Shown here: in pieces, positions 19,355 through 28,440 of the stretch
How the letters are laid out: every line of letters begins with the position of its first letter
How positions within the stretch are numbered: the first letter of the stretch is position 1
DNA from: Roseateles violae
GTDB lineage: Bacteria; Pseudomonadota; Gammaproteobacteria; Burkholderiales; Burkholderiaceae_C
Direction: 5' to 3'
DNA length: 64,000 nt
NCBI RefSeq assembly: GCF_030410485.1
Contig: NZ_JAUHHC010000004.1
Location: 124,001 to 188,000, forward strand
Notes under the pieces: generated by a model
Database searches by the model: none
The model's input: the letters and a program-made list of their open reading frames with translations, nothing else
Told to the model about the DNA's origin: nothing
Program-made: the position numbers and the translations under genes

Positions 19355-22300
19355 TCACTTGGCCGGCAGCACGTCCGACTCGCTCGCCGGCGGCCGCGGC
19401 TGCGACGCTGCAGCACCCAGCCGGTTGAAGAAGCACAGCAGCGCGAAGCCGGGGATGCCGGCCAGGCCGGCCAGCGCCCACCAGGGCGAGCCGCCGTTAT
19501 GCCGCTGATAGCTCCAGCAGGTCCACACGCACATGGCCAGCGCGGCCACGACGACGATGCCGTTGACGACCATCGGCGCGCCCATGCCCAGCACCGCCAA
19601 CACCAGCAGGCTCAGGCCCACGGTGCCGAGCAGCGCGCCGCGGGTCACGCGGTCCAGGCGCCGCGCAAACGGCACCAGCTGCTCGAGGTAGGAGTAGATC
19701 ACCGGCACGACCACCAGGGTCAGCAGTGTCGAGGTGATGACGCCGCCGATGATCGCGCGGCCCATCGGCGCCTGGATCTCGCCGCCGTCGTTCAGCGCGA
19801 TCGCCATCGGCAGCATGCCGAAGATCATCGCCGCCGTCGTCATGATGATGGGGCGCATCCGGATCAGGCCGGCCTCGCGCACCGCCTCGACCACGCTGGC
19901 GCCCTTCTCCCGCATGTGATTGGCGAAGTCCACCAGCAGGATCGCGTTCTTGGTCACCAGGCCCATCAGCATCACCAGGCCGATCATCGAGAATACGTTC
20001 AAGGTCGAGCCGGTGACCAGCAGCGCCAGCATCACGCCGATCAGCGACAGCGGCAGCGAGACCATGATGGCGATCGGCTGCAGGAAGCTGCCGAACTGGC
20101 TGGCCAGCACGATGTAGATGAAGATCACGGCCAGCAGCATCGCGCCCATCAGGCCCTTCATCGCCTCGGCCTGGTCCTTGCCGGCGCCGTCGACCATGAA
20201 GCTGACGCCGGGCGGCAGCTGCACCGTCTTGATCATCTTCTGCACATCGGCGTTGACGTCGCCCGACGGGCGGTCCTTGGTGCTGGCGAAGACGGCCTCG
20301 CGGCGCTGCAGGTTCTGGCGGCGGATCACCTCGGGGTTGAAGACCGGCTCGACGGTGGCGACCTGGTCCAGCGTGATCGGCGAGCCGTCCTTGGCGAAGG
20401 CCACCGGCAGCTTGTACATCTGCTCGACATTGCGGCGATCATCCTTGGGCAGGCGCAGCAGCACCTGCACCTGGTTGCCGTCCGGCGCGGTCCAGTAGGT
20501 CGCGATCTCGCCGTTGACATAGGCGCGCAGTGACGAAGCCAGCTGCGGCGCGGTCAGGCCCAGCTCGCGCATCGCCGACTCCTTGACCTTGACCGCGTAG
20601 GCTGGCACGCCCGCCTTGACGGTGGTGTCGACGTCGGCGGCGCCGGGGATCTTCTTGATCCGCGCGACCAGGTCGTTGGCGGCCTGGGTCAGCGCCTCCG
20701 AGTCATTGCCCAGGATGGTGATCCAGACCGGCTTGTTGAAGCCGACGCTGAGCTCGACGCCGGGGATCTTGGCGATCGCCTCGCGCATCGCGTTCTCGAT
20801 CTGCTTCTGGCTGCGCTTGCGCTCCTTGCGGTCGACCAGCGAGATGTTCAGCTGCGCATTGTTGCGGCCGGTGGCCAGGCCGTCGCCGGTCGCGCCGACG
20901 ACGGTCGAGACCGTCTTGATCTCGGGGAAGCCCTTCAGCACCTCCTCGATCTGCGCGACCTTGTCGCTGCTGCGGTCCAGGCTGGTGCCGACCGGCAGGC
21001 GCACGGCCAGCTGGGTGAAGCCCTGGTCGGTCTCCGGCACGAACTCGCTGCCGACGGCGCCGGACAGCAGGATGGCGACGACGAAGCTGGCCACGCCGCT
21101 CCAGGTGACGATGCCGCGCGGGGTCAGGGTCACCGAGCGCAGGCGGCGCGGCGCGCTGAGGTCGCGGCTGCCGTCGGCGCGGAAGGGACGGCCCCAGGCC
21201 GGCAGCACGAAGAGGCGATAACGGCGGCCGCTGAAGGCCCAGTCGATGGTCTTCTCGTAGACCCGGTGCAGCACATCCATGCCGCGATCGGTCGCACGCA
21301 GCAGGTGGCCGATGACGGGCATGCGGCGCAGATAGGTGGCCGGCGGGTCGGGCCAGACGCTGGACAGCATCGGGTCCAAGGTGAAGCTGACGAACAGTGA
21401 CACCATCACCGCCACCGTCACCGTGATGCCGAAGGGATAGAAGAACTTGCCGATGATGCCGCCCATGAAGGCGACCGGCACGAACACCGCGCAGATCGCG
21501 AAGGTCGTCGCCATCACGGCCAGGCCAATCTCGTTGGTGCCGTCGAAGGCCGCCTGGTGGTGGTCCTTGCCCATGCCCACATGGCGCACGATGTTCTCGC
21601 GCACGACGATCGCGTCGTCGATCAAGAGGCCGATGCACAGCGACAGCGCCATCATCGTCATGAAGTTCAGCGTGAAGCCGAAGGCATGGACGGCAATGAA
21701 GCTGGAGATCACGGCGATCGGCAGCGTCAGGCCGGTGATGATGGTCGAGCGCCAGCTGTGCAGGAACAGGAAGACGATGGCCACCGTCAAGAGCGCGCCC
21801 TCGACCAGCGTGTGCTTGAGACCGTCCAGCGAGCCCTTGACCCAGTCGCTGCTGGCATAGATCAGGCGCAGCTCCATATCATTCGGCAGCGTCTTGCGCA
21901 GTTCCTCCATCACCTCCTTGACCGACTGGCCGGTGGCGACGATGTTGGCGTCCTGCTGCTTGAAGACATTGAAGGTGACGGCCTGCTGGCCGTTGATGCG
22001 GGCGATGTTGTCGAGCTCCTGCTCGCGCTCGACCAGGGTGCCCAGGTCGCGCATCGTCAGCACCAGGTCGCCGCGCTTGGCGATGACCAGGTCGGCGAAG
22101 CGCTTCGGGTCGCGCACCCGGCCCTCGACGCGCAGCATCGAGTCGCGGTACTGGTCGGACAGCACGCCGACCGGTTCGTCGTTATTGGCCGTGGCCAGCG
22201 CCTTGGCGATCTCGGCCGGCGTGATGCCGTAGGCGCGCAGGCGCAGCGGGTCGAGGTCGATGCGCACTTCGCGCAGCGCCATGCCGCCGATGGCGACCTG

Positions 22301-22819
22301 GGCCACGCCGGGCACCCGGCTCAGACGCTTGGAGATGTTCTGGTCGGCCAGGATCGACAGCTCGCGCAGCGAGCGGGTGTTGGACATCAGCGCCATCACG
22401 ACGACCGGCTGGGCGTTGTCACCCTGGAAGCGGTTGACGAAGGGTGGCTTGACCTCCTGCGGGAACTGCGCCTGCGCCAGCGAGAGCCGGTCGCGCAGAT
22501 CCTGCATCGCGCGGTTCATATCGGTGTCCAGCGTGAACTCGACGCTGGCCTGCACGCGGCCCTCGAAGCTGCGCGACTGGATGCGGTTGACGCCGGCGAT
22601 GCTGTTCAGCGCCTCCTCCAGCGGCTTGGCGACCTGGCGCTCGACCGCGTCGGGCGAGGCGCCCGGATAGCGGATGTCGATCCAGGCGCCCGGCAGCGTG
22701 ATGTCGGGCATCTGCTCGACACCGAGCTTGGAATAGGAGAACAGGCCCAGCACGCACAGGGCGACCATCACCATGGTCGCGAAGACGGGGTTCTTGATGG
22801 AAACTTTGGTGATCCACAT
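19355..22819 (-). CDS. Efflux RND transporter permease subunit (AcrB/MdtC-like, HAE1)
   Basis: This is a proton-driven inner-membrane pump that works as a trimer with an adaptor and an outer-membrane channel. Its 1154 residues exceed the usual 1020-1050. The N-terminus MWITKVSIKNPVFATM, the porter signature PDITLPGAWIDIRYPGASPDAVE and the proton-relay Asp pair in GLLIDDAIVVREN are intact. Two departures from length are visible: a basic insert before the TM7 region (near GRRYRLFVLPAWGRPF) and about 100 extra C-terminal residues with three more hydrophobic segments. It lies 13 bp after its adaptor gene. No outer-membrane channel gene is adjacent. Confidence 0.93.
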   Translation of the reverse strand: MWITKVSIKNPVFATMVMVALCVLGLFSYSKLGVEQMPDITLPGAWIDIRYPGASPDAVERQVAKPLEEALNSIAGVNRIQSRSFEGRVQASVEFTLDTDMNRAMQDLRDRLSLAQAQFPQEVKPPFVNRFQGDNAQPVVVMALMSNTRSLRELSILADQNISKRLSRVPGVAQVAIGGMALREVRIDLDPLRLRAYGITPAEIAKALATANNDEPVGVLSDQYRDSMLRVEGRVRDPKRFADLVIAKRGDLVLTMRDLGTLVEREQELDNIARINGQQAVTFNVFKQQDANIVATGQSVKEVMEELRKTLPNDMELRLIYASSDWVKGSLDGLKHTLVEGALLTVAIVFLFLHSWRSTIITGLTLPIAVISSFIAVHAFGFTLNFMTMMALSLCIGLLIDDAIVVRENIVRHVGMGKDHHQAAFDGTNEIGLAVMATTFAICAVFVPVAFMGGIIGKFFYPFGITVTVAVMVSLFVSFTLDPMLSSVWPDPPATYLRRMPVIGHLLRATDRGMDVLHRVYEKTIDWAFSGRRYRLFVLPAWGRPFRADGSRDLSAPRRLRSVTLTPRGIVTWSGVASFVVAILLSGAVGSEFVPETDQGFTQLAVRLPVGTSLDRSSDKVAQIEEVLKGFPEIKTVSTVVGATGDGLATGRNNAQLNISLVDRKERKRSQKQIENAMREAIAKIPGVELSVGFNKPVWITILGNDSEALTQAANDLVARIKKIPGAADVDTTVKAGVPAYAVKVKESAMRELGLTAPQLASSLRAYVNGEIATYWTAPDGNQVQVLLRLPKDDRRNVEQMYKLPVAFAKDGSPITLDQVATVEPVFNPEVIRRQNLQRREAVFASTKDRPSGDVNADVQKMIKTVQLPPGVSFMVDGAGKDQAEAMKGLMGAMLLAVIFIYIVLASQFGSFLQPIAIMVSLPLSLIGVMLALLVTGSTLNVFSMIGLVMLMGLVTKNAILLVDFANHMREKGASVVEAVREAGLIRMRPIIMTTAAMIFGMLPMAIALNDGGEIQAPMGRAIIGGVITSTLLTLVVVPVIYSYLEQLVPFARRLDRVTRGALLGTVGLSLLVLAVLGMGAPMVVNGIVVVAALAMCVWTCWSYQRHNGGSPWWALAGLAGIPGFALLCFFNRLGAAASQPRPPASESDVLPAK

Positions 22820-22832
22820 GGCGCGCCTCCGC

Positions 22833-23990
22833 TCAGTCGCGCGCGGCGGCCGAGGCGGCGCTGGCGGCCACCTTGGTCTTGCTGGCCACGATCGTCGCCT
22901 TCGCGCCTTCGCGCAGATTGTCGAAGCGCGCCGCCAGCACCTGGGCCTCGGGCTCCACGCCCTTCAGCACCTCGACCTTGCCCTCGTGGTGGTCGCGCCG
23001 GCCGGTGATGACGATGCGGCGCACCAGGGCACCGTTGTCGATCATCCAGACCTGGTCCTGGCCGGAGCTGCTGGTGATCGCCGTATCCGGCAGGGTCAGG
23101 CGCTGGGTGTCGTCGGGCAGGGTGACCTTGGCGACCGCGTACTGGCCGGCGCGGAACTCTTCCTTCGGATTGGCCAGCTCCAGCGTGACGCCGATCGAAC
23201 GCGTGCCCGGCTCGGCGGCCGGGGCGATGCGGCTGATGCGCGCCTCGACCGGATGATCGACGCCCTCGACCTGCACCGTCACCGGCATGCCGGGCTTCAG
23301 CCGGCTGACCTCGTGGGTGCCGACCAGGCCGGCCAGTTCCAGCTTGGCCAGGTCGACGATGGACAGGATCTGCTGCTCGGGCGCCAGCTTCTCGCCGGGC
23401 AGCGCATGGCGCTTGGCGACGACGCCGTTGATCGGCGAGACCAGGGCCGCCTGGCGCAAGGTCACCTGGCTGGTGTCGAGCTGGGCCTTGGCGGCGGCCA
23501 GTTGGGCGCGCGCGGCATCCAGCGCGGCGCGCGAGTTGTCCAGCGCGGTCTGGGCGATGAAGTTCTGCGCCGCCAGGCTCTGGTTGGTCTTGTACAGGCG
23601 CTCGGCCTGCTCGACCTGGGCCTTCATCGACTCGACGCTGGCGCTGCGCTCGGCGATCCGGTAGCGCAGCTCTTCCAGGTCCAGCTGACCCAGCACCTGC
23701 CCGGCCTGCACCCGGCTGCCTTCGGCGACGGCCAGATTGACCAGGGTGCCGGTGGACTTGGCGCGCACGATGACGGTGCCCGGCGCGACCAGGGGGCCGG
23801 AAAACTCGATCTGGCCCGGCATGCTGGCCATGGACGGCTTGGTCACCTCGGTGGCCAGGAATTCGAGCGCCGCCTGCGGCTTCTCGCCCGACTTCTTCGG
23901 GCCCTCACCCTTGCTCGCGAAGACCGCCACCCCGGCGCCACCGGCCAGTACCGCGGCGGCGATGCCGCCCAAAATCCATTGCTTGCGCAT
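22833..23990 (-). CDS. RND efflux periplasmic adaptor (membrane fusion protein)
   Basis: The adaptor links the RND pump to an outer-membrane channel. It has 385 residues from the ATG at 23990, chosen because GGGAG lies five bases upstream; an ATG at 24002 is also in frame. An N-terminal signal or anchor (WILGGIAAAVLAGGAGVAVF) is followed by the lipoyl half-motif, a coiled-coil hairpin (about 95-165), the second lipoyl half and beta-barrel segments (GMPVTVQVEG, RAGQYAVAKV). First gene of the pump operon. Confidence 0.92.
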   Translation of the reverse strand: MRKQWILGGIAAAVLAGGAGVAVFASKGEGPKKSGEKPQAALEFLATEVTKPSMASMPGQIEFSGPLVAPGTVIVRAKSTGTLVNLAVAEGSRVQAGQVLGQLDLEELRYRIAERSASVESMKAQVEQAERLYKTNQSLAAQNFIAQTALDNSRAALDAARAQLAAAKAQLDTSQVTLRQAALVSPINGVVAKRHALPGEKLAPEQQILSIVDLAKLELAGLVGTHEVSRLKPGMPVTVQVEGVDHPVEARISRIAPAAEPGTRSIGVTLELANPKEEFRAGQYAVAKVTLPDDTQRLTLPDTAITSSSGQDQVWMIDNGALVRRIVITGRRDHHEGKVEVLKGVEPEAQVLAARFDNLREGAKATIVASKTKVAASAASAAARD

Positions 23991-24021
23991 GGAGTCTCCC
24001 ATTCGTGTCTCTAGAAAGTGG

Positions 24022-24097
24022 CCGCAGTGTAGGGGCGCTACTGCGGACGACCACCCCTACTGCGACGAAATGCAGATTGCACGGCACGACCTGCATT
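24022..24097. promoter_or_regulatory. Cluster of inverted and direct repeats upstream of the first RND operon
   Basis: Three inverted repeats lie in 76 bp: CCGCAGT/ACTGCGG (24022-24028, 24040-24046), GTAGGGG/CCCCTAC (24029-24035, 24054-24060) and AATGCAG/CTGCATT (24069-24075, 24091-24097). CTACTGCG also recurs directly at 24038 and 24057, 19 bp apart. The area, 32-107 bp before the adaptor start, is the only place for the promoter. No regulator gene is adjacent. Confidence 0.45.
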
Positions 24098-24145
24098 CCA
24101 TTCCGACCGAGCGGGATCGGCGGCGACGACGCGCCGCGGGCGGAA

Positions 24146-25255
24146 TCAGCCGCGCTGCGGCACGCTGGCGGCGATCGCCGGCAAGGGCAGCTGCACGTCG
24201 CCGCACTGAGCGCGCTGGCGCAGCGCATGATCGATCAGCACCAGGGCCAGCATAGCCTCGGCGATCGGCGTGGCGCGGATGCCCACGCAGGGATCATGGC
24301 GGCCGAAGGTCTCGACCGTCGTCGGCTGGCCGGCGCGGTCGATCGAGGCCTTGGGCGTGCGGATCGAGCTGGTCGGCTTGATCGCAATCGAGGCGACGAT
24401 GTCCTGGCCGGTCGAGATACCGCCCAGCATGCCGCCGGCATTGTTGGACGCGAAACCGGCCGGCGTCAGCTCGTCGCCATGCTCGCTGCCGCGCTGGGCG
24501 ACGACGCCAAAGCCGGCGCCGATCTCGACGCCCTTGACCGCATTGATGCCCATCAGCGCATAGGCGATGTCGGCATCGAGCTTGTCGAACAGCGGTTCGC
24601 CCAGGCCGGGCGGCACGCCGGTGGCCTCGACGCGAATGCGCGCGCCGACCGAGTCGCCGTCGCGGCGCAGCTGGTCCATATAGGCCTCCAGCTCGGCGAT
24701 CTGGCTGAAGTTGGCGGCGAAGAAGGGATTGTTCGGCACATGCTCCCAGCCCTGGAAGGCGATCTCGATCTCGCCCAGCTGGGTCATGCAGCCGCGGAAC
24801 TCGGTGCCGTAGGCCTCCTTCAGCCATTTGCGGGCGACAGCACCGGCGCCGACCATGGGGGCGGTCAGCCGGGCCGAGCTGCGGCCGCCACCGCGCGGAT
24901 CGCGCAGGCCGTACTTGCGCCAGTACGTGTAGTCGGCATGGCCGGGGCGGAAGGTGTCGAGGATATTGCCGTAGTCCTTGCTGCGCTGGTCGGTGTTCCT
25001 GATCAGCAGGCAGATCGGCGTGCCGGTCGTCCGGCCCTCGTAGACGCCGGACAGGATCTCGACCTGGTCCGGCTCATTGCGCTGCGTCACATGGCGGCTG
25101 GTGCCCGGGCGGCGGCGGTCCAGCTCGGGCTGGATGTCGGCCTCGGACAGGGCCAGGCCCGGCGGGCAGCCATCGATCACGCAGCCGATCGCCGGTCCAT
25201 GGCTCTCGCCGAAGTTGGTGACGCGGAACAGTTCGCCGAAGGTGCTGCCTGACAT
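24146..25255 (-). CDS. aroC: Chorismate synthase
   Basis: AroC makes chorismate from EPSP in the last common step of aromatic biosynthesis, using reduced FMN. It has 369 residues, full length. Signatures are [51 protein letters not shown] and GKASID-like [10 protein letters not shown]. No ribosome site precedes the ATG; instead the mRNA reads CCUCCUUU there (see findings). Confidence 0.97.
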   Translation of the reverse strand: MSGSTFGELFRVTNFGESHGPAIGCVIDGCPPGLALSEADIQPELDRRRPGTSRHVTQRNEPDQVEILSGVYEGRTTGTPICLLIRNTDQRSKDYGNILDTFRPGHADYTYWRKYGLRDPRGGGRSSARLTAPMVGAGAVARKWLKEAYGTEFRGCMTQLGEIEIAFQGWEHVPNNPFFAANFSQIAELEAYMDQLRRDGDSVGARIRVEATGVPPGLGEPLFDKLDADIAYALMGINAVKGVEIGAGFGVVAQRGSEHGDELTPAGFASNNAGGMLGGISTGQDIVASIAIKPTSSIRTPKASIDRAGQPTTVETFGRHDPCVGIRATPIAEAMLALVLIDHALRQRAQCGDVQLPLPAIAASVPQRG

Positions 25256-25331
25256 AAAGGAGGAACGCGCTGAGGGATCGATCCGATCGATTCTACGGGC
25301 GCCCGCCCGCGCCTCGCTTCGCCAAAGAACA

Positions 25332-25353
25332 AGGGCGACCCTCGGGCCGCCCT
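25332..25353 (-). terminator. Possible terminator after the CBS-domain gene
   Basis: On the minus strand AGGGCGGCCC and GGGTCGCCCT can pair apart from one G-U pair and a tight loop, and TGTTCTTT follows. Position (22 bp past the stop, before aroC) is right. The short, imperfect T-run keeps confidence moderate. Confidence 0.5.
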
Positions 25354-25375
25354 CGATCGGAACGCTCGGCGGCGC

Positions 25376-25840
25376 TCAGAGCTTGGACTCGGGCTCCGGG
25401 TTCTCCTCGACCGGCCAGTCGCGGATATAGGCCTTGAGCATGCGGTTCTCGAAGTCCTGGCCATCGACGACCGCCTTGGCCACGTCATAGAAGGAGATCA
25501 CGCCCATCAGCGTGCGGCCGTTCATCACCGGCATATAGCGCGCGTGGCGGCCCAGCATCATCCGGCGCACCTCGTCGATCTCGGTTTCCGGCGTGCAGGT
25601 CAGCGGATGGTCGTCCATCACCGTGCGGACGATGGTCGTGCCCACATTGCCGCCGTTCTTGACGATGGCCTGGATCACCTCGCGGAAGGTCAGCATGCCG
25701 ACCAGGTCGCCATGCTCCATCACGACCAGCGAGCCGATATCACGCTCGGCCATCACGGACAGCGCCAAGCCTAGCGCCTCGTCGGGCGCGACGGTGAACA
25801 AGGTGCCGCCCTTGACCCGCAGTATGTCGACGACTTTCAT
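25376..25840 (-). CDS. CBS-domain pair protein
   Basis: The protein has 154 residues from the ATG at 25840, with GAGGAG upstream. It consists of two CBS motifs (about 8-65 and 75-130) with DIGSLVVMEHGDLVGMLTFRE and ARYMPVMNGRTLMGVISFYDVAK. Stand-alone CBS pairs bind adenosyl nucleotides and usually regulate a partner, which is not identifiable here. It is divergent from metY with 90 bp between starts; the spacing says nothing firm about function. Confidence 0.88.
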   Translation of the reverse strand: MKVVDILRVKGGTLFTVAPDEALGLALSVMAERDIGSLVVMEHGDLVGMLTFREVIQAIVKNGGNVGTTIVRTVMDDHPLTCTPETEIDEVRRMMLGRHARYMPVMNGRTLMGVISFYDVAKAVVDGQDFENRMLKAYIRDWPVEENPEPESKL

Positions 25841-25930
25841 CGCTTGCTCCTCATTCCGGCCCCCGAGGGCCTCCATCAAACCTGCAGTCAACATAGCACA
25901 CAATCCGCGCATCGCTACCCCGGAGACACC

Positions 25931-27235
25931 ATGTCTGGCTACTCTGACCCCGGCTTCGACACCCTGGCGCTACACGCCGGTGCCAGCCCCGACCCCGCCA
26001 CCGGCGCGCGCGCAACGCCGCTGCACCTGAGCACTTCCTTCGTGTTCGAAAGCGCCGGCCATGCCGCGGCCCTGTTCAATATGGAGCGCGCCGGCCATGT
26101 CTACTCGCGCATCTCCAACCCCACCACGGCCGTCTTCGAGGAGCGCATGGCGGCACTGGACGGCGGCGTCGGCGCGATCGCGACGGCCAGCGGCCAGGCC
26201 GCCCTGCATCTGGCGATCGCGACCCTGGCCGGCGCCGGCTCGCACATCGTCGCCTCGGCGGCGCTCTACGGCGGCTCGCACAATCTGCTGCACTACACGC
26301 TGGCCCGCTTCGGCATCGAGACCACGTTCGTGCGCCCGGGCGACATCGACGCCTGGCGCGCGGCGATCCGGCCCAACACCAAGCTGCTGTTCGGCGAGAC
26401 CCTGGGCAACCCGGGCATGGACGTGCTGGACATCCCGACCATTGCCGCGATCGCGCACGAGGCGGGCCGGCCGCTGCTGGTCGATTCGACCCTGACCACG
26501 CCTTATCTGCAGCGCCCGCTGGAACTGGGCGCCGATCTGGTCTACCACTCGGCGACCAAGTTCCTGTCCGGCCACGGCACCGTCGTCGGCGGCGTATTGG
26601 TCGATGGCGGCACGTTCGACTGGGACGCGGCGCATGCAAAGCACGGCCTTTTCCCCGAGCTGTGCGAGCCCTATGCCGGCTTCCACGGCATGGTGTTCAG
26701 CGAGGAAAGCACGGTCGGCGCCTTCCTGCTGCGCGCGCGCCGCGAGGGCCTGCGCGACTTCGGCGCCTGCATGAGCCCGCACACGGCCTGGCTGATCCTG
26801 CAGGGCATCGAGACCCTGTCGCTGCGCATGCAGCGCCATGTGGCCAATGCGCAGAAGATCGCCGAGTTCCTGGCTGGCCATGCGATGGTCGAGCAGGTCG
26901 CTTACCCGGGTCTGGAGAGCCACCGCGATCACGCGCTGGCGCAGAAGCTGCTGCCGCGCGGCTGCGGCTCGGTGTTCAGCTTCGACCTGCGGGGCTCGCG
27001 CGAGCAGGGGCGGCGCTTCATCGAGACGCTGAAGATCTTCTCGCACCTGGCCAATGTCGGCGACTGCCGCTCGCTGGTGATCCACCCGGCCTCGACGACC
27101 CACTTCCGCATGGACGATGCGGCACTGGCCCAGGCCGGCATCACGCCGGGCACGATCCGGCTGTCCATCGGCCTCGAGGATGCCGACGACCTGATCGACG
27201 ACCTGAAGCGCGCCCTGAAGGCCGCGGGGAAATAA
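25931..27235 (+). CDS. metY: O-acetylhomoserine sulfhydrylase (MetY type)
   Basis: This PLP enzyme of the Cys/Met family makes homocysteine from O-acetylhomoserine and sulfide. It has 434 residues, longer than MetB/MetZ (about 390) and right for MetY. The PLP lysine is Lys210 in YHSATKFLSGHGTVVGG. YSRISNPTTAVFEERMAALDGG and the insert near GFHGMVFSEESTVGAF fit MetY. GGAG lies a few bases before the ATG. A close relative acting on the succinyl ester cannot be excluded. Confidence 0.88.
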   Translation: MSGYSDPGFDTLALHAGASPDPATGARATPLHLSTSFVFESAGHAAALFNMERAGHVYSRISNPTTAVFEERMAALDGGVGAIATASGQAALHLAIATLAGAGSHIVASAALYGGSHNLLHYTLARFGIETTFVRPGDIDAWRAAIRPNTKLLFGETLGNPGMDVLDIPTIAAIAHEAGRPLLVDSTLTTPYLQRPLELGADLVYHSATKFLSGHGTVVGGVLVDGGTFDWDAAHAKHGLFPELCEPYAGFHGMVFSEESTVGAFLLRARREGLRDFGACMSPHTAWLILQGIETLSLRMQRHVANAQKIAEFLAGHAMVEQVAYPGLESHRDHALAQKLLPRGCGSVFSFDLRGSREQGRRFIETLKIFSHLANVGDCRSLVIHPASTTHFRMDDAALAQAGITPGTIRLSIGLEDADDLIDDLKRALKAAGK

Positions 27236-27241
27236 GCGACC

Positions 27242-28060
27242 ATGCAAATCCAAGTCAACGGCCAGAGCGCCTACGCCTACACCGGCGGCAAGCCCTTTAA
27301 CCCCGCCCTGCCCTGCATCGTCTTCATCCACGGCGCGATGAACGACCACAGCGTCTGGACCCTGCTGGCGCGATCGTTCGCCCATCACGGCCATGGCGTG
27401 CTGGCCGTCGATCTGCCCGGCCATGGCCGCAGCGGCGGCGCGCCGCTGGACGGCGTGGAGCAGATGGCCGACTGGATCTGGGCCCTGCTCGATGCCGCCG
27501 GCGTCGACCAGGCCGCCCTGGTCGGCCACAGCATGGGCTCGCTGATCGCGCTGGAGGCCGCCGGCCGCCGGCCCGAGCGGGCGACGCGGCTGGCCCTGGT
27601 CGGCACCGCCTATCCGATGAAGGTGTCGGAGGCGCTGTTGAGCAGCGCGCGCGAGACGCCGCTGCAGGCGATCGAGATGGTCAACAACTTCTCGCTGTCT
27701 TCGCTGGCCGCCAAGCCCTCCTACCCGGGGCCCGGCGCCTGGCTGCACGGCGGCGAGCGGGCGCTGAAGCGGCGCATGCTGGCCGGCACCCGGCACCCGG
27801 CACCCGGCGGGGCCGCCAATCTGTTCGAGCATGATTTCAGCTGCTGCGACCGCTATGCCGGCGGGCTGGAGGCGGCCTCGCGGGTGCAATGCCCCGCCGG
27901 GCTGATCCTCGGCGAGCGCGACCAGATGACCTCGCCGAAGCAGACGGCAGCGCTGGCCGAGGCCTTGAAGGCCGAGATCTTCAAGCTGCCGGCCGGCCAT
28001 TCCCTGATGGCGGAGGCCTCCGAACAAATGCTGACCACGCTGCGCCAGGTGCTCGGATAG
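27242..28060 (+). CDS. Alpha/beta fold hydrolase
   Basis: The protein has 272 residues, soluble, starting six bases after the metY stop. The triad is readable: Ser97 in VGHSMGS, Asp227 in LGERDQM and His253 in AGHSLM; the oxyanion segment is FIHGAMNDHSVW. The family includes 2-succinyl-benzoate cyclases, esterases and haloperoxidase-like enzymes, and nothing here identifies the substrate. Its tight link to metY suggests joint expression. Confidence 0.87.
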   Translation: MQIQVNGQSAYAYTGGKPFNPALPCIVFIHGAMNDHSVWTLLARSFAHHGHGVLAVDLPGHGRSGGAPLDGVEQMADWIWALLDAAGVDQAALVGHSMGSLIALEAAGRRPERATRLALVGTAYPMKVSEALLSSARETPLQAIEMVNNFSLSSLAAKPSYPGPGAWLHGGERALKRRMLAGTRHPAPGGAANLFEHDFSCCDRYAGGLEAASRVQCPAGLILGERDQMTSPKQTAALAEALKAEIFKLPAGHSLMAEASEQMLTTLRQVLG

Positions 28061-28088
28061 CATTCGCCATCACTTCCGCGACCGGGCC

Positions 28089-28421
28089 ATGAGCGAGATC
28101 AGCCAGAACGCCGACACCGTCAAGAACTTCACGAGCTTCGCCGAGTTCTACCCCTTCTACCTAGGCGAACACAACAACCGGACCTGCCGGCGCCTGCATT
28201 TCGTCGGCAGCTCGCTGGGCCTGGCCTGCTGGGCAGCGGCGATCTATAGCGGCCAGTGGTCGCTGCTGCTGGCTGGTCTGCTGTGCGGCTACGCCTTCGC
28301 CTGGATCGGCCACTTCGGCTTCGAGAAGAACAAGCCGGCCTCGTTCAAGCGCCCGCTGTACAGCTTCATGGGCGACTGGGTGATGTACAAGGACATCTGG
28401 ACCGGCCGGATCAAGTTCTGA
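28089..28421 (+). CDS. DUF962/Mpo1-like membrane protein
   Basis: This small membrane protein has 110 residues and is related to yeast Mpo1, which oxidises 2-hydroxy fatty acids with iron. Conserved histidines appear in LGEHNNRTCRRLHFVG and IGHFGFEKNKPASFKRP. Two hydrophobic segments lie in the middle. It is 28 bp after the hydrolase and probably co-transcribed. Activity in bacteria is inferred from the family only. Confidence 0.85.
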   Translation: MSEISQNADTVKNFTSFAEFYPFYLGEHNNRTCRRLHFVGSSLGLACWAAAIYSGQWSLLLAGLLCGYAFAWIGHFGFEKNKPASFKRPLYSFMGDWVMYKDIWTGRIKF

Positions 28422-28440
28422 AACGGCCCGTCCCGCCTGC

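Noticed and set aside
20703-21638. Possible frameshift or fusion in the first RND gene because of its length
   Set aside because: One frame stays open with RND motifs on both sides of the basic insert. The extra length comes from the insert and the C-terminal tail, not a broken frame.
24005-25252. A plus-strand frame opposite aroC
   Set aside because: aroC is complete with all chorismate synthase signatures; the plus frame is compositional noise.
25970-28063. A 697-codon minus-strand frame opposite metY and the hydrolase
   Set aside because: Same codon-bias artefact; both plus-strand genes have intact catalytic motifs.
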